DNA from: RAM1 sp050247515
GTDB taxonomy: Bacteria; Pseudomonadota; Gammaproteobacteria; Burkholderiales; Burkholderiaceae_C
DNA length: 64,000 nucleotides
Direction of reading: 5' to 3'
Assembly (NCBI GenBank): GCA_050247515.1
Contig: JBFWUB010000019.1
Span: 1 to 64,000 of the forward strand
In this document: positions 1 to 8,779 of the stretch, piece by piece
Numbering within the stretch: position 1 is the first letter of the stretch
Layout: each line of letters starts with the position of its first letter
The notes under the pieces: model-generated
What the model was told of the DNA's origin: nothing
What the model saw: the letters and a program-made list of their open reading frames with translations, nothing else
Databases searched by the model: none
Translations under genes and position numbers: made by a program

Positions 1-48
1 CAGAGGCAATGTTGGCGCGCAACGGTGGCATACCCACCCCCGGCTTCG

Positions 49-271
49 CGGCAGGCGGTGCCCGGCGGGGGCGATCTGTGCGGTGGCGAGAAGCACAGGG
101 GGGAGTGTCGGCGCGCGCAGCGCGCGTCGTGACATGCTCGCCGCGGCTGTCTGAGCGTAGCGCGCAGCGCGTAGCGAGTTCCGCGGCGCGACCGACCCCC
201 GAGCATCGCAGCGGAGTTTTCGCGCAGCGAAAACCACCGCAGTGTGAGCTCCCACCGGGCACCGCCTGACG
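49..271. repeat. Intergenic element with inverted ends
   Basis: The 314 bases before the first gene hold no convincing coding sequence. A block of about 220 bases is bounded by an imperfect inverted repeat: the left arm reads AGGCGGTGCCCGGCGGG near position 53, and the reverse complement of the right arm, near 250-268, reads AGGCGGTGCCCGGTGGG. The interior is rich in GCGC-type palindromes and in short repeats such as AGCGTAGCGCGCAGCGCG. This looks like a non-autonomous intergenic repeat downstream of the Ldh-family gene. No transposase motif is visible, and the exact borders are uncertain. Confidence 0.35.
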
Positions 272-314
272 CGAAGCCAGCGAGAGAAAAGGATGTGGCC
301 AACAGAACGAAGGC

Positions 315-1367
315 TCACGCAATCCCTGCTTTAACACCCGCCTGCCCGATCTCGGCCCATGTCTGGTCGTCAATGGTGATGCCTGCCTGCGCGCGCTGCG
401 CCCGCGCCTCGCGCTCGGGCTCGCCAGCCAGCCGCACGCCTTCGCTGTCCGGCGCCGCCGGGCTTTGGCGCAGCCAGTCCACGAAGGCCGCGGCTTCCTG
501 CTCGAACGACGCCTGCGTGCCCAGCTTCGCCGGGTCGATCAGGATGGTGAGCATGCCGTTGACCACCGCGCGGGCCTGGTCGGCCGGGCGGTGCCAGGTG
601 CCGCTGCCGGTCAGCGCGCCGCCCAGCAGCTCGCAGGCCACGGCCATGCCGTAGCCCTTGTGCTCGCCAAACGCCATGAGCGCGCCAAACAGGCCGTTGG
701 ACTGCGGCACCACCACCACGCCGGGGTCGGTGGTGGGGCGGCCATGCTCGTCGATCAGCGTGCCGGGTTCCACCTGGCGGCCCTCGTTGTGCGCCACGCG
801 CATCTTGCCCTGGGCCACCCGGCTCGTGGCAAAGTCCAACACGAAAGGCTCGTTGCTTCCCATGGGCACGCCAATACAGCAGGGGTTGGTGCCAAAGCGC
901 CCATCACCCCCGCCATACGGCGCCACCACGGGGCGCGACAGCACGTTGACGAAATGAATCGACACCAGCCCCTGCGCCACCGCCATCTCGGCAAAGTGGC
1001 CGATGCGGCCCAGGTGGTGCGCATTGGCCAGCGTCATGATGCAGCTGCCATGTGTTTTGGCGCGCGCCATGCCCAGCGCCATGGCCTGCGCGCCCACCAC
1101 CTGGCCGTAGCCGCGCTGGCCGTCCAGCGTCAGCAGGGTGCCCAGGTCCAGCACGGTGCGCACGCCGGTGTTGGGCTTCAGGCCGCCTTCCAGCACTGCG
1201 TCCACATAGCGCGGCACCATGCCCACGCCGTGGGAGTCGTGCCCGCTCAGGTTGGCCAGCACCAGGTTGGCGGCGACGGTTTGTGCCTCTTCGGCGCTGC
1301 TGCCGGCGGCGGCGATGATCGCGGCAATGCGCGTGGTGAGGTCGGCGGCGGAAAGTGTGTGTGACAT
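315..1367 (-). CDS. Ldh-family NAD(P)-dependent oxidoreductase
   Basis: A 350-residue protein of the malate/L-lactate/ureidoglycolate dehydrogenase family (LDH2/MDH2, YbiC-like), which oxidises 2-hydroxy acids with NAD(P) in the cytoplasm. Family marks are the N-terminal helix with SGHDSHGVGMVPRYV, the segment HHLGRIGHFAEMA, the conserved GTNPCCIGVPM stretch and GEHKGYGMAV near the C-terminal third. The length is normal. It is the last gene of the leftward run regulator-TRAP-dehydratase, 15 bases after the UxaA-type gene. Substrate cannot be read from the sequence. If the locus cleaves a 2,4-diketo-3-deoxy acid to pyruvate plus a hydroxyacid such as lactate or glycolate, this enzyme could oxidise that hydroxyacid or an earlier sugar acid. 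That role is inference. Confidence 0.85.
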   Translation of the reverse strand: MSHTLSAADLTTRIAAIIAAAGSSAEEAQTVAANLVLANLSGHDSHGVGMVPRYVDAVLEGGLKPNTGVRTVLDLGTLLTLDGQRGYGQVVGAQAMALGMARAKTHGSCIMTLANAHHLGRIGHFAEMAVAQGLVSIHFVNVLSRPVVAPYGGGDGRFGTNPCCIGVPMGSNEPFVLDFATSRVAQGKMRVAHNEGRQVEPGTLIDEHGRPTTDPGVVVVPQSNGLFGALMAFGEHKGYGMAVACELLGGALTGSGTWHRPADQARAVVNGMLTILIDPAKLGTQASFEQEAAAFVDWLRQSPAAPDSEGVRLAGEPEREARAQRAQAGITIDDQTWAEIGQAGVKAGIA

Positions 1368-1382
1368 GAATGGTGGCTCGGG

Positions 1383-2909
1383 TTACATCACGGCGCCAAC
1401 CTGCCAGGGCACGAACTCATTCTGCCCGTAGCCGTGGCGCTCGCTCTTGGACGGCTCGCCGGACGCGGTGGCCAGCACCAGCTCAAAAATCCGCTGCCCC
1501 ATCTCCTGGATAGACGCCTTGCCATCGATGATTTCGCCGCAATTGATGTCCATGTCTTCCTCCTGCCGCTGCCACAGCGCGCTGTTGGTGGCAAGCTTGA
1601 GCGAAGGCGAGGGCGCGCAGCCATAGGCCGAGCCGCGGCCGGTGGTAAAGCAGATGATGTTGGCGCCGCCGGCCACCTGGCCCGTGGCGCTGACCGGGTC
1701 GTAGCCCGGTGTGTCCATGTACACAAAGCCGTGGGCCGTGACGGGCTCGGCGTATTCGTACACCGCCTCCAGGTTGGTCGTGCCGCCCTTGGCGACCGCG
1801 CCCAGCGACTTTTCCAGGATGGTGGTCAGGCCGCCCGCCTTGTTGCCGGGCGAGGGGTTGTTGTTCATCTCGCCGTTGTTGATGCGGGTGTACTCCTCCC
1901 ACCATTTGATGCGGGAGATGAGCTTTTCACCCACTTCCTTTTTCACCGCGCGGCGCGTCAGCAGATGCTCGGCGCCATAGACCTCGGGTGTTTCGCTCAG
2001 GATGGCGGTGCCGCCATGCGCCACCAGCAGATCGACCGCAGCGCCCAGCGCCGGGTTGGCGCTGATGCCGCTGTAGCCATCGGAGCCGCCGCACTGCAGG
2101 CCAATGGTGATGTGCGACGCGCTGCAGGGCTCGCGCTTGACGGCGTTGGCGCGCGGCAGCATTTCCTTGATCAGCGCAATGCCTTTCTCAACGGTCTTGC
2201 GCGTGCCGCCCGTGTCCTGGATGTTGAAGACCTTCAGCGTGTCGCCCTCGCGCAAGCTGCTGTGGGCGAGCCAGGCGTTGATCTGGTTGGCCTCGCAGCC
2301 CAGGCCCACCACCAGCACACCCCAGAAGTTGGCATGCGTGGCATAGCCCGCCAGCGTGCGCTCCAGGATCTGCATGCCCATCCCTTCGGTGTCCATGCCG
2401 CAGCCGGTACCGTGTGTCAGCGCCACCACGCCGTCCACCATCGGAAATTCGGCCAGCGCCGCCGGGTTGGTCTGGCGCGAGAAGTGGTCCGCGATCGCGC
2501 GCGCCGCCGTGGCAGAGCAGTTGACGCTGGACAAAATGCCGATGTAGTTGCGCGTGGCCACGCGGCCGTCATCGCGCTTGATGCCCATAAAGGTGGCTTC
2601 CTTCTTTGGCGGCTGCGGTTTGACGTCGGCGCCATACGCGTAGTCGCGCGCAAAGTCGCCCCCCTTGTCGCCCACGCCCAGGTTGTGGGTGTGCACGTGG
2701 TCGCCGGCGGCGATGGGCTTGGTGGCGAAGCCGATGATCTGGTTGTATCTTCTGACCGGCTCACCTGTGTTGATGTCCCTTGTGGCCACTTTGTGGCCGG
2801 GGGGGATCAGGCCTTTGACCTGGATGCTTTCTATCGTGGTGCCGCCTACCAGCTGGCTTCTGGCTATCAATACGTCATCTGCTGGGTGGAGTCTGATGAA
2901 AGGGGTCAT
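1383..2909 (-). CDS. UxaA-family sugar-acid dehydratase
   Basis: A 508-residue protein of the altronate/galactarate dehydratase family (UxaA/GarD). These enzymes remove water from an aldonate or aldarate to give a 2-keto-3-deoxy sugar acid. The N-terminal 90 residues form the SAF-like part (IRLHPADDVLIA, then GHKVATRDINTGEPVRRY). The catalytic part follows with GIKRDDGRVATRNYIGILSS, the THGTGCGMD cysteine motif, VLVVGLGCEANQ, GLQCGGSDGYSGISANPALG and FTTGRGSAYG. It lies in the same transcription direction as the TRAP genes, separated from dctM by a 490-base repeat-bearing gap. The paired SDR and FAH genes across the divergent promoter suggest an aldonate substrate (a pentonate, or 6-deoxyhexonate such as fuconate) rather than altronate. 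Family is certain; substrate is inferred. Confidence 0.88.
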   Translation of the reverse strand: MTPFIRLHPADDVLIARSQLVGGTTIESIQVKGLIPPGHKVATRDINTGEPVRRYNQIIGFATKPIAAGDHVHTHNLGVGDKGGDFARDYAYGADVKPQPPKKEATFMGIKRDDGRVATRNYIGILSSVNCSATAARAIADHFSRQTNPAALAEFPMVDGVVALTHGTGCGMDTEGMGMQILERTLAGYATHANFWGVLVVGLGCEANQINAWLAHSSLREGDTLKVFNIQDTGGTRKTVEKGIALIKEMLPRANAVKREPCSASHITIGLQCGGSDGYSGISANPALGAAVDLLVAHGGTAILSETPEVYGAEHLLTRRAVKKEVGEKLISRIKWWEEYTRINNGEMNNNPSPGNKAGGLTTILEKSLGAVAKGGTTNLEAVYEYAEPVTAHGFVYMDTPGYDPVSATGQVAGGANIICFTTGRGSAYGCAPSPSLKLATNSALWQRQEEDMDINCGEIIDGKASIQEMGQRIFELVLATASGEPSKSERHGYGQNEFVPWQVGAVM

Positions 2910-2950
2910 ATCTCTTCTCTCTTGTTTTGTTGGATGTAGTTAAACCTCGC

Positions 2951-3358
2951 CTTCCCCCCCCCCTTCACCCCCCCGCCCCTCTTCACCCCCGCCGGGGTGA
3001 AGAGGGGAGCCTGGATTGGACCCCGCGCTCCGGCGAACTGAAGAACAGGGGAAAGGTTGCGATGCGTATGAGATCGGAGAAGCGAGTGCCTGCGGTTGGG
3101 GCAGTGGCTGACGTTTGTGGCTCGGTCCGGCTGGCCGCTGCGCGTGCCAGTACGAGACAGCCGCGCTTGCGCGCTGGCGAGTGTTGGCATGTGGTCTTGT
3201 CGGCCGGCGGCCCCAACAGCAGGCAAGCGCCTTTCAGGTCGAGGGTGTATCGCAGCGGCGCCCGATTCTTCAGGGCGCCGGAGCGACGTAACCAAATCAG
3301 GGCTCCCCTCTTCACCCCGGCGGGGGTGAAGAGGGGCGGGGGGGTGAAGGGGGGGAAA
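2951..3358. repeat. Paired inverted GC-hairpin repeat between uxaA-like and dctM genes
   Basis: The 490-base gap between the dehydratase and dctM is occupied by two roughly 100-base arms in inverted orientation (about 2951-3051 and 3261-3358). Each arm contains a strong hairpin with a CCGCCGGGG-type loop flanked by CTTCACCCC and its complement, then GAGGGGAGCC, a CTCCGGCG core and GAAGAA. The interior (3052-3260) has no credible gene; GGCCGGCGGCCCCAAC lies at 3202-3217. A related single copy occurs near 34.3 kb. It lies inside a presumed operon and could stabilise or attenuate mRNA; that is inference. Confidence 0.6.
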
Positions 3359-3399
3359 CCGGGGTATCACGAACAGCCAACCAAACCCAAAAACAAAAA

Positions 3400-4794
3400 T
3401 CAATAAAACATCTTCGGCAACCACAACACCAAAGAAGGAAAGTAGGTAATGACCGCCAGCGATCCCAGCAAAGGAAACAACCACGGCAGGATCGCAATCG
3501 TCGTCCGCTCCACAGACAGCTTGGCCACCCTGGCCAGCACAAACAGCACCATCCCCATCGGCGGATGCAGCAGCCCGATCATCAGGTTCAGCACCATCAC
3601 CAGGCCGAAGTGAACCAGGTCAATGCCCAGTTGCTGGCAGATCGGCACCAGGATGGGCACCAGGATGGTGATGGCGGCCGTCGGCTCCAGGAAGCAGCCC
3701 ACGAACAGCATCAGCAGGTTGGCCAGCAGCAGGAACACCCAGGGCTCCTTGGTGAATCCCAGCACCCACTGTGCAATGGCAGAGGTGACGCCGGTGGCCG
3801 TGAGCATCCAGCCAAAGATGCTGGCCGCTGCCACGATGAACAGCACCGTGGCGGTGGTCTCCACCGTGTCCAGGCAGATCTTGACGAACATCTTCCAGTT
3901 GAGCGTGCGGTACCAGGCAAAGCCCAGCACCATGGCCCACAGGCAGGCGGCAATGGCGCCCTCGGTGGGTGTGAAGATGCCGGTGGTCATGCCGCCGATC
4001 AGCAGCACCGGCGTCATGATGGGCAGCGCCGCCTGGAAGTTGAAGAACCGGTCCATGGCAAACAGCACCACCAGCGCCACCACCACGGTGATCTGCGCGG
4101 GAAGCCCCGCCTTGGCGATCAGCAGCCACACGGCCACCGGCCAGCCGATGACCACCGCCGTCTCGCCCAGCGCCTTGATCACGCGCGGCCATTCAAATTT
4201 GATGTCACCGCCCCAGCCGTTCTTGTGGGCAAAGTACGCCACCGTCAGCATCATCAGCAGGGCCATCAGCACGCCCGGCAAAATGCCCGCCAGGAACAGC
4301 GCGCCCACACTCACGTTGGCCATCATTCCGTAGATCACGAACGGCAGGCTGGGCGGGATGATCGGGCCCAGCGTGGCCGACGCCGCCGTGACGCCCACGG
4401 CAAATTCCTTGCTGTAGCCATGGTCGGTCATGGCCTTGATCTCAATCGTGCCCAGGCCCGCGGCATCGGCGATGGCGGTGCCGCTCATGCCGGCAAATAC
4501 CACCGAGCCCACCACGTTCACATGGCCCAGGCCGCCCTTGAGCCAGCCCACCAGCGCCAGCGCGTAGTTGTAGATGCGGTTGGTGATGCCGGCGTTGTTC
4601 ATCAGATTGCCGGCCAGGATGAAGAACGGCACGGCCAGGAGCGGAAAGCTGTCGATGCCACTGACCATGCGGTGAATGACGACGAAAGGCGGCAGGTTGC
4701 CCGTCCACCAGATGTACAGCAGGGCCGAGCCCGCCATGGCAATGGCCACGGGAATGCCGCCGGCCATGAGGAACAGGAAAATGATCTTGAGCAT
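3400..4794 (-). CDS. dctM: TRAP transporter large permease (DctM family)
   Basis: A 464-residue polytopic inner-membrane protein, the large permease of a tripartite ATP-independent periplasmic transporter that imports organic acids using the sodium or proton gradient. Family marks are FVVIHRMVSGIDSFPLLAVPFFILAGNLMN near the N-terminus, the GSVVFAGMSGTAIADAAGLG signature, LGPIIPPSLPFVIYGMM, GIFTPTEGAIAACLWAM and the C-terminal PTAAITILVPIL and NLMIGLLHPPMG segments. Length and hydrophobic pattern are typical for a single, unfused DctM. It starts 12 bases after the small permease stop, with GGAAG ahead of the ATG. With its neighbours it probably imports the sugar acid broken down by the adjacent enzymes. 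Confidence 0.95.
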   Translation of the reverse strand: MLKIIFLFLMAGGIPVAIAMAGSALLYIWWTGNLPPFVVIHRMVSGIDSFPLLAVPFFILAGNLMNNAGITNRIYNYALALVGWLKGGLGHVNVVGSVVFAGMSGTAIADAAGLGTIEIKAMTDHGYSKEFAVGVTAASATLGPIIPPSLPFVIYGMMANVSVGALFLAGILPGVLMALLMMLTVAYFAHKNGWGGDIKFEWPRVIKALGETAVVIGWPVAVWLLIAKAGLPAQITVVVALVVLFAMDRFFNFQAALPIMTPVLLIGGMTTGIFTPTEGAIAACLWAMVLGFAWYRTLNWKMFVKICLDTVETTATVLFIVAAASIFGWMLTATGVTSAIAQWVLGFTKEPWVFLLLANLLMLFVGCFLEPTAAITILVPILVPICQQLGIDLVHFGLVMVLNLMIGLLHPPMGMVLFVLARVAKLSVERTTIAILPWLFPLLGSLAVITYFPSLVLWLPKMFY

Positions 4795-4806
4795 GAAGGC
4801 TTCCGG

Positions 4807-5382
4807 TCAGCGGTCGTCCATCGAGGTTTCGGGTCGTTCAAGCACGCTGTAGCCGCGCCTGTGGTGAAAGATGGCGATCTGCACCGAGCGCAATGCCATG
4901 GCCGCAAAGCCCAGCAGGCAGATGCCGTAGACCCAGTTCATGGGCAGGTCCACCATGGTCATGCGCGAGTTGCTGCCCAGCTTGAGCATCATCATCACGG
5001 TCAGCACCGCGGCCGATGCGAAGAACCCCACCCGCAGCCAGTCCACCAGCGTGGACAGGGCGCGCGACATGGGTTTGGGCATGAACTTGTAGAAGAAGTC
5101 CACCTGGATGTGGTTGTTCTTGACCACGCCGATGGTCGCGCCAGTGAACACCGTGGCGATCAGCAGGTAGCGCGCGATTTCTTCCGTCCAGGCCGCGGAA
5201 TTGTTGAGCACATAGCGCGTGAAGAACTGGTAGAACACCGTCGCGCCCAGCAGCCAGAAAAAGCCCAGGGCAACCCAGGCTTCCGGCTTCGTGCCCGACA
5301 GGTCCACCGCCTCGTCCTGCGCATGGAACTCGCCATCGGCCCCCATCACGGGGGCCATGTCGTCAATGGTCTCGATGGACAT
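4807..5382 (-). CDS. dctQ: TRAP transporter small permease (DctQ family)
   Basis: A 191-residue inner-membrane protein with four predicted membrane segments, the small permease that joins DctM and docks the binding protein. An acidic N-terminal extension of about 35 residues precedes the first segment (WVALGFFWLLGATVFYQFF). The family motif NNSAAWTEEIARYLLIA follows, then VVKNNHIQVDFFY, two more hydrophobic stretches and a short basic C-terminus. It begins at the base directly after the dctP stop codon, so the two are almost certainly translated from one message. Nothing unusual apart from the longer acidic start. Confidence 0.92.
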   Translation of the reverse strand: MSIETIDDMAPVMGADGEFHAQDEAVDLSGTKPEAWVALGFFWLLGATVFYQFFTRYVLNNSAAWTEEIARYLLIATVFTGATIGVVKNNHIQVDFFYKFMPKPMSRALSTLVDWLRVGFFASAAVLTVMMMLKLGSNSRMTMVDLPMNWVYGICLLGFAAMALRSVQIAIFHHRRGYSVLERPETSMDDR

Positions 5383-6369
5383 TTACTTGATCGCTACAAC
5401 ACGGTCCCAGTCCTTCTTGTCGAGTTTCATCGACTCAAAGGTGATGGCTTTCAGCACGCGCTGCTGGAAGTCGGCGCGGTCCACGGTGATCACGTTGTTG
5501 CCCTTCTTCTTGAACTCTTCCACCAGCTCACCCTCGCGCTTGCGGATGTCGTTGGTGGCGTTCACCGCGGCTTCCTGCGTGATGTCGGCCAGCAGCTTCT
5601 GCTCGGCGGGGGTGAGCTTGCCCATCAGGCTGGGCGAGATCACCGTCAGCAGCGCATCGGAGATATGCCCGGTCAGGATGATGTTCTTCTGCACTTCAAA
5701 GAACTTCTTGGCCTCGATGGTGGGCAGCGGGTTCTCCTGCGCGTCCACGGTGCCGTTTTGCAGCGCCAGGTACACCTCGGCAAAGGCAATCGGCGTCGGG
5801 TTGGCGCCGCAGGCGCGCGGCAGCGCGGTGTAGGCCGGGGAATCGGGCACGCGCATCTTGATGCCCTTCATCTCGTCGCAGTTCTTGAACGCCTTGTTGC
5901 TGGTGGCATGGCGCGCGCCGTAGTACGTCAGCGCCGTCACGGTGTTGCCGGTGGCCTTCTTGTAGCCGTCGGTCAGCTCTTTGAAGATGTCGCTCTTGCC
6001 GTACTTGATGACGTGGTCCGCATCACGGAAGGTGAACGGGTAGTAGCTCACGGCCAGACGCGGGAACGAATTGGACGCGAACGACGCACCGGTGAGGATG
6101 ATGTCCACCGTACCCAGCTGCAGGCCCTGGTTGATGTCGGACTCCTTGCCCAGGCTGGACGCGGGGAACACCTGGATCTCGTACTTGCCGTTGGTCTTCT
6201 TCTTGAACTCCTCGCCGGCCCAGACCGACCACTTGTGGTACGGCTCGGACGTCTCGTACACATGGGCCCATTTCAGCTTGGTCTGGGCCTGGGCCAGACC
6301 GGTGACGCCGACGGCGCTGGCCATCAGCGCGCAGGTGGCAATGGTCTTCAGGGTGAATCGCTTGCTCAT
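5383..6369 (-). CDS. dctP: TRAP transporter periplasmic substrate-binding protein (DctP family)
   Basis: A 328-residue secreted solute-binding protein. A Sec signal peptide ends at AQA before QTKLKWAH (residues 26-28). The mature part shows the DctP pattern: GLQLGTVDIILTGASF, then MKGIKMRVPDSPAYTAL, in which the arginine usually holds the substrate carboxylate, then EVYLALQNGTVDAQENPLPTI. GAGGAGA lies eight bases before the ATG, which supports this start. It is the first transporter gene downstream of the GntR regulator (44-base gap). The ligand is most likely the aldonate processed by the surrounding dehydratase, SDR and FAH enzymes; this rests on context only. Confidence 0.94.
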   Translation of the reverse strand: MSKRFTLKTIATCALMASAVGVTGLAQAQTKLKWAHVYETSEPYHKWSVWAGEEFKKKTNGKYEIQVFPASSLGKESDINQGLQLGTVDIILTGASFASNSFPRLAVSYYPFTFRDADHVIKYGKSDIFKELTDGYKKATGNTVTALTYYGARHATSNKAFKNCDEMKGIKMRVPDSPAYTALPRACGANPTPIAFAEVYLALQNGTVDAQENPLPTIEAKKFFEVQKNIILTGHISDALLTVISPSLMGKLTPAEQKLLADITQEAAVNATNDIRKREGELVEEFKKKGNNVITVDRADFQQRVLKAITFESMKLDKKDWDRVVAIK

Positions 6370-6412
6370 GGAATGTCTCCTCTAGGTGGGTGAAAGTGAA
6401 AGTTGCTGGCCT

Positions 6413-7144
6413 TCAGGAACCGGATTTCTTCGCGCGGCGCCAGCTCGCGCTGAATCGTGAATGGGACTTGTCCAGGTGCTCATGCATGGCCGCGCGCGCC
6501 GCCTGCGCGTCGCGCGCGCGGATGGCTGCGTGGATGGCCTCGTGCTCGGTGATGGCCGAGCGCCAGGAATCGACGGTTTCAAAATAGCCGCCCAGCCGTT
6601 CGAACAGCGGGCCGCGGCGGGAATCCCAGAAACCCTGCACCGTCTCGATCAGCACCACGTTGCCGCAGGCCTGCACGATGGCGGTGTGAAAGGCGCGGTC
6701 GCCGTCCAGCGGCATCACGTTGCGGTCGGCGTCGGCGCGCATGGTGTCCATCGCGCGGGCCATGGCGTCGGTGTCCTTGCGTTTGGCCTGGGTGGCGGCC
6801 AGCGCGGCGATCTCGCCCTCGACCACCCGGCGCGCGCGGATCAATTCAAGCGGGCCCCATTCGGTGGGCGGGATCTGGGCTTGCGCGCGGCGGCTCTTGG
6901 CGTTCTGGCCGGTACGGTCCAGCACATACACGCCCGAACCGGTGCGCACTTCGACCCAGCCTTCCACCTCCAGCGCGATCAGCGCCTCGCGCACCGAGGG
7001 GCGGCTCACGCCCAACTGCTTGGCCAGGTCGCGCTCGGCCGGCAGCCGTGAGCCGCCCGCGAACTCGCCGCCCGCGATCAGCGAGCGCAGCTGCTCGGCG
7101 ATCTGCCGGTACAGGCGTTGCGGTTCCACGGTTTGCAAAGGCAT
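6413..7144 (-). CDS. GntR/FadR-family transcriptional regulator (FCD)
   Basis: A 243-residue regulator. Residues about 8-75 form the winged helix-turn-helix: QIAEQLRSLIAGGEFAGG, LPAERDLAKQLGVSRPSVREAL and VEVRTGSGVYV. The rest is an all-helical FCD ligand-binding domain with ELIRARRVVEGEIAALAA, DRAFHTAIVQACGN and the histidine pair around EHEAIHAAIRARD that normally binds a metal and an acid ligand. It is transcribed away from the SDR operon and leads the TRAP/dehydratase run. A TGGTCAGACCA palindrome at 7190-7200 in the shared promoter region is a natural binding site. It probably represses both divergent units until a sugar-acid intermediate appears. Confidence 0.92.
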   Translation of the reverse strand: MPLQTVEPQRLYRQIAEQLRSLIAGGEFAGGSRLPAERDLAKQLGVSRPSVREALIALEVEGWVEVRTGSGVYVLDRTGQNAKSRRAQAQIPPTEWGPLELIRARRVVEGEIAALAATQAKRKDTDAMARAMDTMRADADRNVMPLDGDRAFHTAIVQACGNVVLIETVQGFWDSRRGPLFERLGGYFETVDSWRSAITEHEAIHAAIRARDAQAARAAMHEHLDKSHSRFSASWRRAKKSGS

Positions 7145-7189
7145 GCGGGTGAAGGGAAAGGAATTAAGGGTTAGCCTGAACTGGCCAAG

Positions 7190-7200
7190 TGGTCAGACCA
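7190..7200. promoter_or_regulatory. Candidate GntR/FadR-type operator
   Basis: TGGTCAGACCA is an 11-base palindrome with perfect 5-base arms, located between the divergent gntR and SDR genes. It matches the TGGTnnnACCA form known for FadR-subfamily regulators. A TAGAAT hexamer at 7204-7209 just downstream could be the -10 box of the rightward operon, so a bound repressor would block that promoter. Confidence 0.55.
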
Positions 7201-7274
7201 ATTTAGAATGCCACGAACACCACAAGACACCATCCGGCAAAACCCTGAACGGCACGCCGGGACCAGGAGAACCC

Positions 7275-8021
7275 ATGAGACTCAAAGGAAAAACCGCGCT
7301 GGTCACCGCAGCGGGGCAGGGCATTGGCCGCGCCTGCGTGCTGGCCATGGCGGCCGAGGGCGCGCAGGTCTGGGCCACGGACGTGAACCCCAAGCTGCTG
7401 GACAGCTACGACGGCGTACCCCATGTGCGCACGGTGGTGCTGGACGTATTGGACAAAGCCGCGATCACCCGCGTGGTGGGCGAGCTGCCGCCGCTGGACG
7501 TGCTGTTCAACTGCGCGGGCTATGTGCACAACGGATCCATCCTGGACGCGACGGACGCCGACTGGGATTTCGCCTTCAACCTGAACGTGCGCGCGCAGTT
7601 CTGGATGATCCAGGCGGTGCTGCCCGGCATGCTGGCCCACAACGGCGGCAAGGGCGGTGGCAGCATCATCAACATGGCCAGCGTGTGCAGCAGCCTGAAG
7701 GGCCTGCCCAACCGCTTCATCTACGGCACCAGCAAAGCCGCGGTGGTGGGCCTGACCAAGGCGGTGGCGGCGGACTATGTGGGCCGCGGCATCCGCTGCA
7801 ACGCCATCGCACCGGGTACCGTGGACACGCCATCGCTGGCCGACCGCATCAACAGTTATGAAGACCCCGAGCAGGCGCGCAAGAACTTCATTGCCCGCCA
7901 GCCCATGGGCCGCCTGGCGCAGGCGCACGAGATCGCGCCCATCGTGGTCTACCTGGCCAGTGACGAATCCATCTTTGCCAGCGGCCAGGTGTTTGCCATC
8001 GACGGCGGAATGACGATATGA
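7275..8021 (+). CDS. SDR, likely 2-keto-3-deoxy-sugar-acid 4-dehydrogenase
   Basis: A 248-residue classical short-chain dehydrogenase. It has the cofactor loop TAAGQGIG, the acidic WATDVN after strand 2 (favouring NAD), NCAG, the catalytic serine in NMASVCSS, and YGTSK with catalytic Tyr and Lys. The C-terminal part ends with ASGQVFAIDGGMTI. It resembles enzymes annotated as 2-keto-3-deoxy-L-fuconate or 2-keto-3-deoxy-pentonate dehydrogenases, which oxidise C4 to yield 2,4-diketo acids. The ATG at 7275 follows CAGGAGAACCC. It is first in a three-gene rightward operon and overlaps the next gene by four bases. Exact substrate is not provable here. Confidence 0.85.
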   Translation: MRLKGKTALVTAAGQGIGRACVLAMAAEGAQVWATDVNPKLLDSYDGVPHVRTVVLDVLDKAAITRVVGELPPLDVLFNCAGYVHNGSILDATDADWDFAFNLNVRAQFWMIQAVLPGMLAHNGGKGGGSIINMASVCSSLKGLPNRFIYGTSKAAVVGLTKAVAADYVGRGIRCNAIAPGTVDTPSLADRINSYEDPEQARKNFIARQPMGRLAQAHEIAPIVVYLASDESIFASGQVFAIDGGMTI

Positions 8022-8764
8022 ACCAGCTTGACTTCAAAGGCCGCCACGCGGTCGTCACCGGCGGTGCCACGGGCCTGGGTTATGCGATTGCACAGCGCCT
8101 GATTGCGTCTGGCGGCAGTGTGTCCCTGTGGGACCGTGACGAAGCCGCCGCACACAAGGCTGCGATGGCGCTGGGCCAGGGCACGCAAGCCATCGCGGTG
8201 GATGTGTCGCAGCAGCCTTCGGTGGCTGCCGCCGTGCAGGCCACGCTGGCGAAAGCCGGGCGCATTGACGCGCTGGTCAACAGCGCCGGCATCACCGGCC
8301 CCAACACCAGGGTGTGGGACTACCCGGTGGACGCCTGGCGTCAGGTGATGGAGGTGAACCTCACGGGCCTGTTCATCTGCTGCCGCGAAGTGGTGCCCGC
8401 CATGCGCGAGCGCAACTACGGGCGCATCGTGAACATCGCGTCGGTGGCCGGCAAGGACGGCAACCCCAATGCCAGCGCCTACAGCGCCAGCAAGGCCGGC
8501 GTGATGGCGCTGACCAAATCGCTGGGCAAGGAGCTGGCCGACACCGGCGTGCGGGTCAACTGCGTGACGCCCGCGGCCGTCAAGACCGCGATCTTTGAGC
8601 AGATGACGCCCGAGCACATTGCCTTCATGCTGTCCAAGATCCCCATGGGCCGCTTTGGCACGACCGAAGAGGTAGCAGCCCTGGTGGGCTGGCTGTGCAC
8701 CGAAGATTGCTCGTTTTCAACCGGCGCCGTGTTTGACCTCTCGGGCGGCCGATCCACTTACTGA
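8018..8764 (+). CDS. SDR-family oxidoreductase, FabG-like
   Basis: A 248-residue classical short-chain dehydrogenase: cofactor loop TGGATGLG, NSAG, NIASVAGKDGNPNASAYSASK holding the catalytic Ser-Tyr-Lys set, and a closing SFSTGAVFDLSGGRSTY. The start overlaps the upstream SDR stop in an ATGA arrangement, so the two are translationally coupled. In comparable sugar-acid loci a second SDR acts as the sugar 1-dehydrogenase or oxidises the other C4 epimer. The sequence alone does not decide between these roles. Confidence 0.83.
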   Translation: MNQLDFKGRHAVVTGGATGLGYAIAQRLIASGGSVSLWDRDEAAAHKAAMALGQGTQAIAVDVSQQPSVAAAVQATLAKAGRIDALVNSAGITGPNTRVWDYPVDAWRQVMEVNLTGLFICCREVVPAMRERNYGRIVNIASVAGKDGNPNASAYSASKAGVMALTKSLGKELADTGVRVNCVTPAAVKTAIFEQMTPEHIAFMLSKIPMGRFGTTEEVAALVGWLCTEDCSFSTGAVFDLSGGRSTY

Positions 8765-8779
8765 ACAGGAGAAACAAAA

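Noticed and set aside
2906..3542. Small open frames in the gap between the dehydratase and dctM
   Set aside because: They translate the inverted repeat and contain its palindromic peptides; no start site or family match.
3565..6393. A 942-codon open frame opposite the TRAP genes
   Set aside because: It lies antisense to three clear TRAP genes and is rich in His/Gln/Gly, typical of a high-GC shadow frame.
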